The notes: generated by a model not told the origin, from the letters alone. A DNA stretch of 43,212 nt from Bacteroidota bacterium (GCA_963169355.1 CAUJCR010000026.1:1-43212), one strand, 5' to 3'. Positions 9,534-20,500 are shown, counted from the stretch's first letter. Made by a program: numbers and translations.

Positions 9534-10275
9534 TGTTTATATAATTGTGATGTTATTACATACTTTTTGGGCTTTTTCGCAAAAAGAGAAGATGGCGTTG
9601 CGTGATGGTAATGATGCTTACAACGGTGGAAAACCTATTGAAGCAGCCAATCTGTACAAAAAATCATTAAAAGAAAATCAAACTTACTATAAAGCTAATT
9701 TTAATTTAGGTGATGCCTATTACAGAACAGCGCAATTAATTAAGAGTGGAAAAATTCCATCGCCAGATAAACGTATGACACCCGATTCGGCTGCCAATAT
9801 TGTATTTCAACAAGCTGCCGAACAGTTTGAAGTAACCGCCAAATCAATCTCAAATGCGGATACTATACAAAAGGCATGGCACAATTATGGTAATGCTAAA
9901 TTAATGCAAGCTAATTATGAAGATGCTATTTTAGGTTATAAAAAAGCATTACGATTAAATTCTAAAGACGAAGATGCTCGCTATAACTTAGCCTATGCTC
10001 AAAAGAAATTAGCTGAACAACAAAAAAATCAAAATAATAAAGACGACAAAAAAAATCAGGATCAGCAAGACAAGCAGGATAAAAAAGAACAAGACAAAAA
10101 GGAGCAAGAGAAAAAAGACCAGCAACAAAAACAACAAGAGCAACAGCCACAAATGTCAAAAGAACAAGCTGAAAAAATGTTGAATGCCTTGAAAAATGAT
10201 GAGAAAAAATTACAAGATTTAAGAAAACAAAAAGCGGAAGAAGGACAAAAAATAAAAATTGAAAAAGATTGGTAA
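9520..10275 (+). CDS. batC: BatC, TPR protein
   Basis: 251-aa exported protein. It has a short signal peptide (VMLLHTFWAFSQ), tetratricopeptide repeats (DAYNGGKPIEAANLYKKSL; HNYGNAKLMQANYEDAILGY; LRLNSKDEDARYNLAYAQKK) and a long, highly charged Lys/Gln/Asp tail from about residue 165 that is probably a coiled coil or disordered. This matches BatC. The start lies within the last codons of batB (14-base overlap). The low-complexity tail is typical and probably tolerant to length change. Confidence 0.9.
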   Translation: MQKHSVYIIVMLLHTFWAFSQKEKMALRDGNDAYNGGKPIEAANLYKKSLKENQTYYKANFNLGDAYYRTAQLIKSGKIPSPDKRMTPDSAANIVFQQAAEQFEVTAKSISNADTIQKAWHNYGNAKLMQANYEDAILGYKKALRLNSKDEDARYNLAYAQKKLAEQQKNQNNKDDKKNQDQQDKQDKKEQDKKEQEKKDQQQKQQEQQPQMSKEQAEKMLNALKNDEKKLQDLRKQKAEEGQKIKIEKDW

Positions 10276-10306
10276 TATTGTTTTATTATAAATTAGTAAC
10301 ACAAAA

Positions 10307-12121
10307 GTGAAACATGTAATTTACATATTTTTATGCTTGAGTGCTTTATTTGTTAAGGCGCAATCGCCTAGTTTTGTAGCTCAGGTAAGTAAAAATAGAG
10401 TTGCCGTTGGCGAAGTGTTTCAATTAGCATTTACCATTAACGGACAAGGTAATAATTTGGTTTATCCTAACTTAAATATGTTTGATATTTACTCTGGCCC
10501 TAATCAAAGCCAAAGTATGAGCATTGTAAATGGTAACATGTCGCAATCAACTACGGTTTCATTTTACTTAATCCCTAAGAAAGAAGGAAAATTTACCATT
10601 GGAACCGCATCTATTATGTCGGGAGGGCAAAAACTAGAAACAAAACCCATTGTTATTGAAGTAGTAAAAGGTAATCCAGCTAATGCTCAAGGCAATCAAA
10701 ATCAACAACAAAATCAGCAACAAGCGCCACCTCCAGCATCCAAGAATATTGATGGAGATGATTTATTTGTAAAAACATCATTAAATAAATCTAAGTGTGT
10801 CTTAGGCGAACAACTTGTATTATCTCAAAGGGTTTATTCACGAGTAGATTTAAGAGGATTTCAAAACGTAAAATTTCCACCTTATAATGGTTTTTGGACA
10901 CAACAAGAAACAGGAAATCAGCAAATTGATTTGCATCAAGAGAATGTAAACGGAGTAATGTATTATGTAGCCGAACTGAGCAAGGTTTATGTTTTTCCTC
11001 AACGAACAGGTAAACTAACAATAGAACCCATTGAGATTGAATGTGTAGTTCGTAGAGCGGTGAATCGTCAACCCCGCAATATTTTCGAGCAATTTTTTGG
11101 TGCTGGTGGATATGAAGATGTTATTGTAAATGTAAAAAGTAAACCTGTAAGTGTTGAAGTAAGTGATTTGCCTACTACTAATAAACCACTTAATTTTACG
11201 GGAGCTGTTGGCGATTTTTCATATAAAGCCGAAGTAGATAACCACACTGTAAAAGCAAATGAAGCCATCAATTTAAAGATTACCATTACTGGAAGAGGAA
11301 ATATAAAATTAATTGATCCATTAAAATTAAACTTACCCGAAAGTTTTGAAGTGTATGATCCTAAGATTAATGAAAACATAAAAACACAGGGCGGTGTGAG
11401 TGGAAGTGTAGTTTACAATTATTTGATGATACCAAGAGAAAAAGGAGAATTTACATTAAATAATATAGAGTTTAATTATTTTAATCCTGAGAAAAAGCAA
11501 TACATTTCATTACCGTCTCCTGATATCCAAATTAAGGTATTACAAGGCGATGCCTCAAGTGCACAAGTTATTACTTCGGCTAAAAATGGAATTAAAGAAA
11601 CCGAAAATGATATTCGCTATATTAAAACGGGCGATTTAGAACTTCAATCGCAGGGTAGTTATTTCTTTTCTTCGTTTACCCATTACATGTTATTGTTAGT
11701 GCCGATAGCTTTATTTGTTTTAGGATTATTTTTTGTAAATCGTTATAACAAAGCAAATAGTGATGTGGTAGCTGTAAAAGAACGTAAGGCAGCACGAATT
11801 GCCAAAAAGCAATTGGTACAAGCCGAAAAACACATGCAACAAAATGAGAAAGAATTGTTTTTTAATGAAACTTTAAACGCTCTCAATAAATACATCAGTG
11901 ATAAGTTTGCCATTGCCATTGCTGATTTATCAAAGGAGAGAATAAAAGAGATGTTGTTACAAAAACAAATGGATGAGTCAGTTATAACTCGTTTAATAGA
12001 TACATTAAATACTTGCGAGTATGCCAAGTATGCACCAAGTGCAGTTACTGGCGATTTAAACAAAGTATATAACGATACTGTTCAATTAATTTCAGAAATT
12101 GAAAACCGATTTAAAAAGTAA
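10307..12121 (+). CDS. batD: BatD, oxygen-tolerance family membrane protein
   Basis: 604-aa protein with a signal peptide (FLCLSALFVKAQ), about 440 residues of extracytoplasmic beta-sandwich sequence typical of BatD (FVAQVSKNRVAVGEVFQLAF; DLFVKTSLNKSKCVLGEQL), one transmembrane helix near 462-482 (MLLLVPIALFVLGLFFV) and a cytosolic helical tail. A Gln/Asn-rich linker (NPANAQGNQNQQQNQQQ) separates the first two domains. The start is GTG at 10307, which places the signal peptide correctly. The gap to batC is 31 bases and batE starts 2 bases after its stop. It is presumed to be the scaffold partner of BatA/B. Confidence 0.92.
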   Translation: MKHVIYIFLCLSALFVKAQSPSFVAQVSKNRVAVGEVFQLAFTINGQGNNLVYPNLNMFDIYSGPNQSQSMSIVNGNMSQSTTVSFYLIPKKEGKFTIGTASIMSGGQKLETKPIVIEVVKGNPANAQGNQNQQQNQQQAPPPASKNIDGDDLFVKTSLNKSKCVLGEQLVLSQRVYSRVDLRGFQNVKFPPYNGFWTQQETGNQQIDLHQENVNGVMYYVAELSKVYVFPQRTGKLTIEPIEIECVVRRAVNRQPRNIFEQFFGAGGYEDVIVNVKSKPVSVEVSDLPTTNKPLNFTGAVGDFSYKAEVDNHTVKANEAINLKITITGRGNIKLIDPLKLNLPESFEVYDPKINENIKTQGGVSGSVVYNYLMIPREKGEFTLNNIEFNYFNPEKKQYISLPSPDIQIKVLQGDASSAQVITSAKNGIKETENDIRYIKTGDLELQSQGSYFFSSFTHYMLLLVPIALFVLGLFFVNRYNKANSDVVAVKERKAARIAKKQLVQAEKHMQQNEKELFFNETLNALNKYISDKFAIAIADLSKERIKEMLLQKQMDESVITRLIDTLNTCEYAKYAPSAVTGDLNKVYNDTVQLISEIENRFKK

Positions 12122-12122
12122 G

Positions 12123-12881
12123 ATGAAGAAATTAAAACACATATTGCTTTTTGTTATCATGCACGTGGCATGGGTTCAGTTGCTACATGCTAATAACTTA
12201 CAGCAAAGTGCAGAAAAGGCTTATGCGGCTAAAGACTATAAATTAGCTATTGAAAATTACGAAGCCATTATGAAAGAAGGCTTAGTGTCTTATAAATTAT
12301 ATTACAACCTAGGTAATGCATATTATAAAAATCATGAATTGGGTAAAGCCATTTATAATTATGAATTAGCGCACAAATTAGCACCTACTAATCAAGACGT
12401 AAAAAATAATCTACAAATTGCTGCCGATAAAACTATCGACAAAATAGAGAGCAAAGAAAACTTTTTTGTTGGTGCTATTAAATCAGGTGTAGTGAGTGCC
12501 TTATCCGAAAAAGGGTGGGCGTGGCTTAGCATTATTTCATTAACTATTGCTTTAATTTTGTTCTTTATTTTTTATATAACGCAGCAGGTACTTTTAAAAC
12601 GAATTGGTTTTTTTGCGGGCATTATATTTTTAATTTGTTTTGCTGTAAGCATGATGCTAGGTTACACAGCTATTAACGATAAAAGCAACATTCGATTTGC
12701 AATTGTGTTAGCCAAAGAAAGTAAAATATATGAAGAGCCTATTAAAGAGACCAAATCGAAATTCAACCTACATGAAGGTACAAAAGTAAAAGTACTAGAG
12801 AGTAATGCCGAGTGGACCAATATTAAACTCGAAAATGGTAACGAAGGTTGGCTCCCTACCGCTGAATTGGGCTTGTTTTAG
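12123..12881 (+). CDS. batE: BatE, TPR and SH3-domain membrane protein
   Basis: 252 aa from ATG 12123, two bases after the batD stop. A longer TTG frame from 12099 overlaps batD and is not preferred. Features in order: signal peptide ([11 protein letters not shown]), TPR repeats ([39 protein letters not shown]), two transmembrane helices (about 135-157 and 165-185) and a C-terminal bacterial SH3-like domain ([18 protein letters not shown], then [14 protein letters not shown]). The SH3 domain may bind peptidoglycan. This is the last gene of the moxR-bat unit; its stop overlaps the stop of the convergent proS by 3 bases, with no terminator visible. Confidence 0.9.
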   Translation: MKKLKHILLFVIMHVAWVQLLHANNLQQSAEKAYAAKDYKLAIENYEAIMKEGLVSYKLYYNLGNAYYKNHELGKAIYNYELAHKLAPTNQDVKNNLQIAADKTIDKIESKENFFVGAIKSGVVSALSEKGWAWLSIISLTIALILFFIFYITQQVLLKRIGFFAGIIFLICFAVSMMLGYTAINDKSNIRFAIVLAKESKIYEEPIKETKSKFNLHEGTKVKVLESNAEWTNIKLENGNEGWLPTAELGLF

Positions 12882-14356
12882 TAGGCTCTAGCAAAAAGCA
12901 CGCGTTGTGTACTTGGTTTTCCGCTATATATACACACTCCAGCTTCTTGAGGGTTATTTAAAGGAATACAACGAATTGTAGCTTTTGTTTCTTCCTTTAT
13001 TTTTTCCTCCGTTTCAGGTGTGCCATCCCAATGTGCTGACACAAAACCTGTTTTTTCATCAAGTACTTTTTTAAATTCCTCGTAGCTATCTACTTTAGTT
13101 GTTAAAGCTTCGGTACGAGCTTTGGCTTTATTAAATAAATTTGTTTGAATATCGTTTAATAACGTTTCAATCCTATCTTCAATGCCTTCAATCGAAACGG
13201 TTTCTTTACTCAATTCATCACGTCGAGCTAATTCTACAGTGCCATTTTCTAAATCTCTCTCTCCGATGGCAATTCTTACTGGAACACCTTTTAGTTCATG
13301 TTCAGCAAATTTGAATCCAGGGCGTTGAGTATCTCTATCATCATACTTTACAGAGATATTTTTAGCTTGTAATTTATTTTTAATCTCATGTGCTACTTTT
13401 GATACTTTTTCTAAGCCTGCATCGCCTTTATAAATTGGTACAATAACCACTTGGGTAGGGGCAATTTTTGGCGGAATCACTAAGCCATTATCATCACTAT
13501 GACTCATAATTAAAGCACCCATCAAGCGTGTAGAAACACCCCAAGATGTAGCCCACACATATTCTTGTTTGTTATCTTTTGTTACATATTTTACATCAAA
13601 AGCCTTCGCAAAATTTTGACCTAAAAAATGAGAGGTACCCGCTTGTAAGGCTTTACCGTCTTGCATCATCGCTTCTATACAATAAGTGTCGTCAGCACCC
13701 GCAAATCGTTCATTGGCAGTTTTCACACCTTTTACAACAGGCACGGCCATCCAGTTTTCTACAAAGTCGGCATATACTTCCAACATTTTTTTTGTTTCTT
13801 CAATGGCTTCTTCTTTAGTAGCATGTGCAGTATGGCCTTCTTGCCACAAAAACTCAGCGGTGCGTAAAAATAATCGTGTGCGCATTTCCCAACGCACTAC
13901 GTTAGCCCATTGATTAACCAAAATAGGTAAATCTCTATAAGATTGAATCCAACCTTTATAAGTATTCCAAATAATAGCCTCACTAGTAGGACGAACCACT
14001 AACTCCTCTTCGAGTTTTGCTTCAGGATCAACAATAAGTTTTTGTTTGTTGTTTGGGTCTGTCTTTAAACGATAATGCGTTACTACAGCACATTCCTTTG
14101 CAAAACCTTCGGCGTTTTTTTCTTCGGCTTCAAATAAACTTTTAGGGATGAATAATGGAAAATAAGCGTTTACATGTCCTGTATCTTTAAACATTTTATC
14201 AAGTGCTTGTTGCATTTTTTCCCAAATGCCGTAGCCATATGGTTTTATAACCATGCAACCTCTTACCGCCGAGTGATCGGCTAAATCTGCCTTTACAACT
14301 ATATCGTTGTACCATTTACTATAATCTTCTTTTCTAGATGTTAGTTCTTTACTCAT
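12878..14356 (-). CDS. proS: Prolyl-tRNA synthetase, archaeal/eukaryal type
   Basis: 492-aa class II aminoacyl-tRNA synthetase that charges tRNA-Pro. It begins [20 protein letters not shown], the usual Bacteroidota start, so ATG 14356 is chosen over TTG 14368. Visible motifs include [18 protein letters not shown], the motif 2 segment [16 protein letters not shown] and motif 3 around [14 protein letters not shown] and [15 protein letters not shown]. It lacks the inserted editing domain of the Gammaproteobacterial type and ends in the conserved C-terminal Tyr (ARAY). It is convergent with batE, and the two coding ends overlap by 4 bases. A tRNA-Pro gene occurs about 15 kb away in this window. 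Confidence 0.97.
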   Translation of the reverse strand: MSKELTSRKEDYSKWYNDIVVKADLADHSAVRGCMVIKPYGYGIWEKMQQALDKMFKDTGHVNAYFPLFIPKSLFEAEEKNAEGFAKECAVVTHYRLKTDPNNKQKLIVDPEAKLEEELVVRPTSEAIIWNTYKGWIQSYRDLPILVNQWANVVRWEMRTRLFLRTAEFLWQEGHTAHATKEEAIEETKKMLEVYADFVENWMAVPVVKGVKTANERFAGADDTYCIEAMMQDGKALQAGTSHFLGQNFAKAFDVKYVTKDNKQEYVWATSWGVSTRLMGALIMSHSDDNGLVIPPKIAPTQVVIVPIYKGDAGLEKVSKVAHEIKNKLQAKNISVKYDDRDTQRPGFKFAEHELKGVPVRIAIGERDLENGTVELARRDELSKETVSIEGIEDRIETLLNDIQTNLFNKAKARTEALTTKVDSYEEFKKVLDEKTGFVSAHWDGTPETEEKIKEETKATIRCIPLNNPQEAGVCIYSGKPSTQRVLFARAY

Positions 14357-14392
14357 CTTACTTAACAAATGTTAAATTGTGTTTTTAATAAA

Positions 14393-14420
14393 TTTGTTGG
14401 CACTTATTTTGGTATCTTTA
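14393..14420 (+). promoter_or_regulatory. Probable promoter for the Tyr/Gly-rich lipoprotein gene
   Basis: TTTG at 14393-14396 and TATCTTTA at 14413-14420 approximate the -33/-7 pair, with the final G of the -7 box replaced by A. The spacer is 16 bases, a little short. The leader to ATG 14491 would be about 65 bases and contains a small GAACC-TAT-GGTTC hairpin. Moderate support only. Confidence 0.35.
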
Positions 14421-14490
14421 CAAGTGCATCCCCGTGCAAATTTAACTTTTATTTTGAACCTATGGTTCTAATAATTTTAAAACTATTAAA

Positions 14491-15879
14491 ATGAAAAATT
14501 TATTTACATTATTAGGTATTTCTTCCATGATTGTTTTATCGTCATGTGTAAATCAAAAGCTGGGGACAAGCACTTATATAGACGATGTATATGCTGATCC
14601 AGCGGTTACAAGAGCCGAAGAAAATAGAATCAAAGAAGAAAAACGACTTGCTCAAGCAGCTGCAGATAAGCGTCGTAATGATTCGTTAGCAGAAATTGCA
14701 CGCATTCAAAAAGAAAAAGATGATGCTAATCCAGCGTATAAGTATAAAGATTATAATGCAGATGATTATTACGATTATGAATACGCCACTCGCATTAGAC
14801 GATTTAATAGAAATATTAATGGATTAAGCTATTATAATAATTATTACACCAACTCATATTGGTACACTGGCAATCCATATACTTATGGGGTAAGTGTGTA
14901 CAATGGCTATAGCTGGTGGGGGCCAACTTATAATTATTATAGTTACAATCCATCAGTAACATTTTACAATAGTTGGGGTTGGGGTTATGGCAATCATTTT
15001 GGTTGTTACAGTGGTTATAATCCATATATGGCTGGTTATGCGGCGGGATATAATAATGGATTTCATAATGGATTATATGGAAACTATTATGGCTATGGTA
15101 ATCCCTACTATAATCCTTATTACGGTTATGGTTACGGTTATCCATATTACGGCTATGGTTATCCTTACTATGGTTATGGCTATAATTCGCCTTATTATAA
15201 CGGTTGGGGATATTATAATTATTATGATAAAAATAGTAGTTATACCTATGGTCCACGCTCATCACATGGAGGTGGAAATGGAAGAAGAGAATCTAACCCT
15301 GGCATAGAAAATATGCCTGCTAGAAGAGAATCACTTGCTGATCAATACATCCATTCAATGGCATCGGCGCAAGAAGTACGTCCTGATTTTGGTGATATAG
15401 ATAATCAACCAGTGCGTGGATTAAACGGAACTGGAGGTGTTAAACCTGTTTCGCAAGGAAATGTATCAACTCCAGTAAAATCTTCTTTGCCTGATAATAC
15501 AACACCTACTAGAAATAATTATCCTGTGAAAAATAATCCAGTAAAATCTAATGATGTTAATACAGGTGTTTCTACTATTCCTGATGCTGGAAATAACCAA
15601 CCAAATACAAATTATCCTGTAAGAAATAACCCAGTTAAGGAGGCGCCAGTTAAACAATCTGAATTACCTTCAAGAAATAATGCACCAGTTAAACAAGCTC
15701 CAGTTAAATCATACGAGCAACCTGTAAAACAACAAATTGAAACACCTCGTTATGAAGCTCCTGTAAGACAAACACCTAGTTTTCCAAGCAATGGTGGAGG
15801 CGGATGGAATAGTGGAGGAAGTGGTGGTGTAAAAAGTGGATCTTCGGGAGGAAGTGGTGGAGGACATCGTCCTAGATAA
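14491..15879 (+). CDS. Tyr/Gly/Asn-rich lipoprotein with low-complexity repeats
   Basis: 462-aa lipoprotein. The signal peptide ends in a lipobox (IVLSSC, Cys19). Residues about 35-75 are charged and helical (EENRIKEEKRLAQAAADKRR). Residues about 110-250 are dominated by Tyr, Gly and Asn, with tandem YYGYGYPYYGYG-like units. From about 325 there are Pro/Val/Lys repeats (YPVKNNPVK, YPVRNNPVKEAPVK, NNAPVKQAPVK), and the end is Gly/Ser-rich. There is no recognisable enzymatic domain. The composition suggests an extended or aggregating surface polymer, possibly adhesive, which is inference. The OMPP1-like barrel gene follows 40 bases downstream and is probably cotranscribed. Similar Tyr-rich lipoproteins occur in Bacteroidota as prolyl-tRNA synthetase neighbours, but I cannot confirm that. 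Confidence 0.85.
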   Translation: MKNLFTLLGISSMIVLSSCVNQKLGTSTYIDDVYADPAVTRAEENRIKEEKRLAQAAADKRRNDSLAEIARIQKEKDDANPAYKYKDYNADDYYDYEYATRIRRFNRNINGLSYYNNYYTNSYWYTGNPYTYGVSVYNGYSWWGPTYNYYSYNPSVTFYNSWGWGYGNHFGCYSGYNPYMAGYAAGYNNGFHNGLYGNYYGYGNPYYNPYYGYGYGYPYYGYGYPYYGYGYNSPYYNGWGYYNYYDKNSSYTYGPRSSHGGGNGRRESNPGIENMPARRESLADQYIHSMASAQEVRPDFGDIDNQPVRGLNGTGGVKPVSQGNVSTPVKSSLPDNTTPTRNNYPVKNNPVKSNDVNTGVSTIPDAGNNQPNTNYPVRNNPVKEAPVKQSELPSRNNAPVKQAPVKSYEQPVKQQIETPRYEAPVRQTPSFPSNGGGGWNSGGSGGVKSGSSGGSGGGHRPR

Positions 15880-15919
15880 TAAACAAAATTCCCCGTTAAT
15901 TTTTTAGACATTTTAAAAC

Positions 15920-17410
15920 ATGAAATTATTTTTTTCAGTAACAGCATTTAGCTTGTTGTCACTCTCTATTGTGGCTCAAAATGATATTGATGCCATACGT
16001 TATTCGCAAACTTATTTTGGTGGTACATCGCGCAGTAAAGCCATGGCTGGTTCATTTGGAGCATTAGGTGCCGATGGTGCATGTATGGGAATAAATCCTG
16101 CGGGTATTGGTTTATATCGTAAAGGAGATATTAACTTATCAGTTGGATTGAGATTTTTTTCAGTTGATGCTACACATAATGGCACTTCTAATAAAAGCTT
16201 AAAAGTTAATTTACCTTTTGATGGCGTTAGCCTTATAGGAGCATGGGATGCTAGAAATAATAAAGAGTATCATAATGCCGTAGGTATTTCATGTAACCAA
16301 ATAGCTAACTTTGCAAGTAATATTAGCATTTCGGGTCGTTCTAATCAAAAAAGTATTGCTAATGAATTTTTAGCTAATGCCAATGGTAAAAGCCTTTCCA
16401 ATTTAGATAACTCTTATTCGGGGATGGCGTATGATAATTACCTTATTGATATGACCGACACTCTTACTAATAAGTATGCAAGTATTATTAACTCTAAATA
16501 CGATTTGTTACAAACTAAAACCATAGAAACATTAGGGAAAATTAATGAATGGTGTTTTAATTATGCGTTTGGTTATAAGGATAAATTATATGTTGGGGCT
16601 ACTTTAGGTATTCCATACTTAACTTTTAATTATAATTCAATTTATGGAGAAACAGATGATAAAGATTCCTTAAAAGCTTCGAATAATACGGCATACACCT
16701 ATCCAAGTGTTGGTGTAGGTGGCTTTAAGAACATGGCTTACCAGGAAACATTTAAAACAACAGGATCAGGGTATAATTTAAAATTGGGAGTTATTTATCG
16801 AGCCGCTGATTTTATTAGATTAGGCGCTAGTTTTCAAACGCCTACAGTATATAGCCTTACGGATACATACATGTATAAAATGACAGCAAATTATGACGAA
16901 GGAGGTTCGTTTACAACACAATATCCTCCTGATAATGGCGGTAGATTTAATTATAAAATAATTACTCCAATGAAAGTTACCGGAAGTATTGCTTTTATTA
17001 ATCAAAAATATGGAGTGTTAAATGTAGATTATGATTTAATAAATTACGGACAAGCTAATTTGCAAAGTTCTCCTCAGGAATTTACAGGCGTTAATCAGGT
17101 CATTAGAACAAAATATACTCAAACTGGAAACTTAAGAGTTGGAGCAGAAGCTAATTTAAACCCATTTTATATACGTCTTGGTTATGCCATGTATGGTAGC
17201 CCTTTTGGCGATATGTTTCAAGGCGATTTAGTGAGAACATTTTATACAGGTGGGGTTGGATTTAGAAAAGATAAATTTTATGTAGATATGTCCTTTACTA
17301 GGTCGATAAGCACGGAAACCTATTATATGTATGGCGCTTCATACGTTGATGCTTCTAGCTTTAAAAACTTTGGCACGACTATTGCAGTTACTGTTGGTAG
17401 TAAGTTTTAG
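15920..17410 (+). CDS. Outer-membrane barrel protein, OMPP1/FadL-like
   Basis: 496 aa with a signal peptide (LLSLSIVAQ, cut near residue 19). The N-terminal plug-like segment SRSKAMAGSFGALGADGACM, then INPAGIGLYRKGDINLS, is the hallmark of Bacteroidota OMPP1/FadL/TodX family barrels. The rest alternates amphipathic strands (YKDKLYVGATLGIPYLTFNY; LRVGAEANLNPFYIRLGYAM) and ends in an aromatic/charged strand (IAVTVGSKF) as barrels do. The family transports hydrophobic molecules, but Bacteroidota members are mostly uncharacterised. It is the second gene after the Tyr-rich lipoprotein and is closed by the hairpin at 17439-17468. Confidence 0.88.
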   Translation: MKLFFSVTAFSLLSLSIVAQNDIDAIRYSQTYFGGTSRSKAMAGSFGALGADGACMGINPAGIGLYRKGDINLSVGLRFFSVDATHNGTSNKSLKVNLPFDGVSLIGAWDARNNKEYHNAVGISCNQIANFASNISISGRSNQKSIANEFLANANGKSLSNLDNSYSGMAYDNYLIDMTDTLTNKYASIINSKYDLLQTKTIETLGKINEWCFNYAFGYKDKLYVGATLGIPYLTFNYNSIYGETDDKDSLKASNNTAYTYPSVGVGGFKNMAYQETFKTTGSGYNLKLGVIYRAADFIRLGASFQTPTVYSLTDTYMYKMTANYDEGGSFTTQYPPDNGGRFNYKIITPMKVTGSIAFINQKYGVLNVDYDLINYGQANLQSSPQEFTGVNQVIRTKYTQTGNLRVGAEANLNPFYIRLGYAMYGSPFGDMFQGDLVRTFYTGGVGFRKDKFYVDMSFTRSISTETYYMYGASYVDASSFKNFGTTIAVTVGSKF

Positions 17411-17438
17411 TGTAGTTTTGTTCTAGATTAATTGGTTA

Positions 17439-17475
17439 GAAAGTCTCGGAGTAGTGGCCGAGACTTTCGCTTTTA
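17439..17475 (+). terminator. Strong hairpin terminator after the OMPP1-like gene
   Basis: GAAAGTCTCGG (17439-17449) and CCGAGACTTTC (17458-17468) form a perfect 11-bp stem with an 8-base loop, followed by GCTTTTA. It lies 28 bases after the OMPP1-like stop and between convergent genes. The T-tract is short. The rest of the gap, 17476-17593, shows only AT-rich sequence. Confidence 0.75.
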
Positions 17476-17593
17476 TAGGGGGCTTCATAAGATAAGCTAG
17501 GAAAGAAAAAATGACGTAATAAATGCTGTTCAAATAAACAGTTTGTGATAACTCAAATTAGTCTTCAGAAAATTACCGAGGGATAGTTACAGC

Positions 17594-20500
17594 TTATTTA
17601 TTGTGATTAATAATAACCTTTACATTTTCGTGTATCGATTCATTATTAGAAACAGTAATTAAATAAGTGCCTGTTGCAAAATCAGAAGTGTTTAAATAAA
17701 CATTGTTACCATTTTGTAACAAATTTACTTCGTTGGTGTAAACAAGTCGTCCGTAAATATCAGTTACTTGAATATGTATTATTTCATCGTTTGTTCCAGA
17801 AACATTAATATATAAATCTGCATTAGCTGGATTTGGGTAAACTAAAACAGTAGGCTTATTTTTACTAGTGTTATCTATGCTTATTATAGAACTATATTTG
17901 TAAGTATAGTCTAAATCAACCATTTTTAAACGGTAGTATGTTATAGGACGATAAAAATCAAAATCTAAATATTCGTAGGTATTAATACTAGTAGAGTTAC
18001 CAATTGGATTTACAATTTTTATTTGCTTAAAATTAATTCCATCTGCAGAACTTTCGAGTTCATAATGTCTAAAGTTTTCTTCTACTGCTGTTTTCCATTC
18101 AATTAAGTTATAGGTGTTTTCATTATTACCAGTGAACGAAATTAATTGAACAGGAAGAGGTGTGCTACCTTGAATAGTAGCAAACTTAGAAAAACCAGAC
18201 ATTGCATTTCTTACAACAGCAGTTACAGGACTAGCCACGCAGTTTCCACTAATTGCCCAAGCTGGGGCAGCAGAAGGGCTTTTAGCAATAGAGAATCCCA
18301 CACTAGAAGTTGTATAGCCTGTGTTGTATAATGTTAAGTTGTAACTGCCTGTACTTACAGCTGACGCATTAATAGTCCAGTATCCATTATTCAAATAAGG
18401 ATCGTTATATACTGTGCTACATTCGTTCCAATTAGGTGCTCCAGGCATTGGCCAAGCTCCGCCCCAAGTGTCAAATCGAGCTAGTAAATTGATAGCTCCT
18501 GCAGCGGCAGCAGATGTGAAATTAACATTTGCTCTTTCGTAACCTGGTGTTGCATGTCCAACTGGAAAATCAAAAGAACCAGTAGCACCCGCCGCTAAAT
18601 AGCGACGTAAATTACCTTGCACAAAACTATTTGTGTTACCTGTACTAACGGCTGCTGGCGATGTGTTGGTAACTACTACTTCTTGATTACCAGGGGTGAT
18701 AATTTTACCAGAGGTAAGTGTTAATACGCCACTTGTGCCAAGTATCATGTTTGGTGTATTAGTAGTTGAAATAGTTACGCCCGCTCCCGAATTGTTCATG
18801 ACTACACTTCCTAAAGTAAGACTAGGTGTAGCTGATAAATTATTAGGATTATACACTTGTGCGCCACCTCCGTTAAATGTAAGAGTTGAACCAGTAATAT
18901 TTAAAATTGTATTTGCGCCAGAGGCATTAATTAAATTACCACCAAGGGTTAAATTATTATTATTTAGATTTAAGATGCTTGTAGCATTGCTTATCGTTAA
19001 ATTACCTTTTATTTCAATAGCTGAGTTAGCATTAATTGTACAATTTGTTCCTCCTGCCACATCGGTAATAATAACATTACCTAATGCACTTGCTCCTGAT
19101 AAAGTACCATTTAAATTATGTGTGGCATCATCATTAAAAATAATTGTAGAAGTTGGATCTGCATTGATGGTTCCGTTATTAGTAAAATTACCACATACTT
19201 TAAGTGTGGCGCCTGCATTAAGTGTAAGTGATGCGCCTGGATCAATGGTAAAATTATTTACCACCACTGTTCCCATAGCCGCTGTAACAACTGGTTGGTA
19301 TGATGATCCTGTTGAAATTGCAGCATTTATGCCACAAGCTGGAGTTGTACATCCACCCCAGTTAGTAGAGTTTGTCCAGCTAGTAGAGTTCGCTCCGCCT
19401 GTCCACACAATAGAAGTAGGAGGGGAATAATTAATAACTCCTGCAGCAGTATTAGTAAAATCAAGAGAAAAACCTGAAGTACTATTACTATAATTATTAA
19501 CCAGCAATAAATAAACATCGCCTGCTGTTACTGCAAGTTGAGTTTCAAAATCATCATTAAACACACTACTATATGGCGGAGGCGCATTTCCTGTACTAGA
19601 TAAACCTGTTACACCATCACTTCCATAATTACATTTAACTGGGGCTGCACCTGATGCAATGCCTGCACAATTAGTAGCTCCAGATCCTCCTATTTTCCAT
19701 AAAATAAAATCGTAATCGGTTTCTGCACCTGGTGATCCTGCATTGTAATCATTGGCTTTAATTATAAAGTTTAGATTTCCGTTATTTTGAATATTGAAGG
19801 TGTACCAAACAGAACCCCTTTCTCCATCTGTACAGGTTCCTGAGCCATCAGTATCGCAAGTAAAGCCAATACCTTGGTATCCAGGATTTCCCACGCCTAA
19901 AGTAGAATTACATACAGCAATACTAGAACCACATGATTGTCCAGATTCAGATGGGTAGGGAGAGGAACCTTCTACCACAGTAATGGCAAATGTACCTGTA
20001 TTATTATTTTTTCCATCAACAGCGATATAATAGGTATTACCGGCGGTTAAACCTGTTCGTGTGATTTCTGAAGTTAGTAAAGCAGTTCCTCCACAAGAAG
20101 GCGCATTGTCGTTGCAACTAATTTGTGTCATTCCTGCGCCACATGTACCACTATATAAAGCAATTTGAGTAGTTAAAAGGGTGCCTGCTGCGGTTCTAAT
20201 TTTTACACTGCCAGAGGCAGGTGCAACAAATGAATACCATACCGAATTACGAGTTCCTCCTGTCCAACAACTAGGTGTACCAGGCTCACCAGCATTCGAT
20301 GAACATGAGTTATCTCCTGAAGCAACGTTACCTAAAGTTATGCTAGTCGCATTACATGGTAAATCGTTGGCTGGTGTATTAATACTAAAAGTATAGGTGC
20401 TACAACCACTAGCATCTAAACTACCATTTTTAGGTACAATACGCCAAGCATAGGTGCCACTTGTTAAAGCACCTGTATTATATGTAGTGCCTGCTTGCCC

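Noticed and set aside
10681..10740. Possible CRISPR-like or tandem repeat in the CAA-rich part of batD, and similar AAAA/CAA runs in batC (10021-10150)
   Set aside because: These are in-frame codons for Gln/Asn/Lys-rich linkers, with no regular spacer structure. I saw no CRISPR array in the window.
11743..12063. 106-codon minus-strand frame inside batD
   Set aside because: Shadow of the batD tail on the opposite strand, with Cys/Ser-rich random composition.
12099..12122. TTG start for batE inside batD
   Set aside because: ATG 12123 gives a normal signal peptide and abuts the batD stop; the extension adds charged residues ahead of it.
14816..15307. Open frames of 149 and 106 codons overlapping the Tyr-rich lipoprotein
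   Set aside because: They consist of His/Asn/Tyr or Ile/Met runs produced by the repeat in other frames; no start context or family.
18696..19430. 244-codon open frame on the plus strand, opposite the large adhesin-like gene
   Set aside because: It is antisense to a well-supported T9SS protein; its Pro/Val-rich sequence is the mirror of the Thr/Asn/Gly repeats and it has no domain or promoter.
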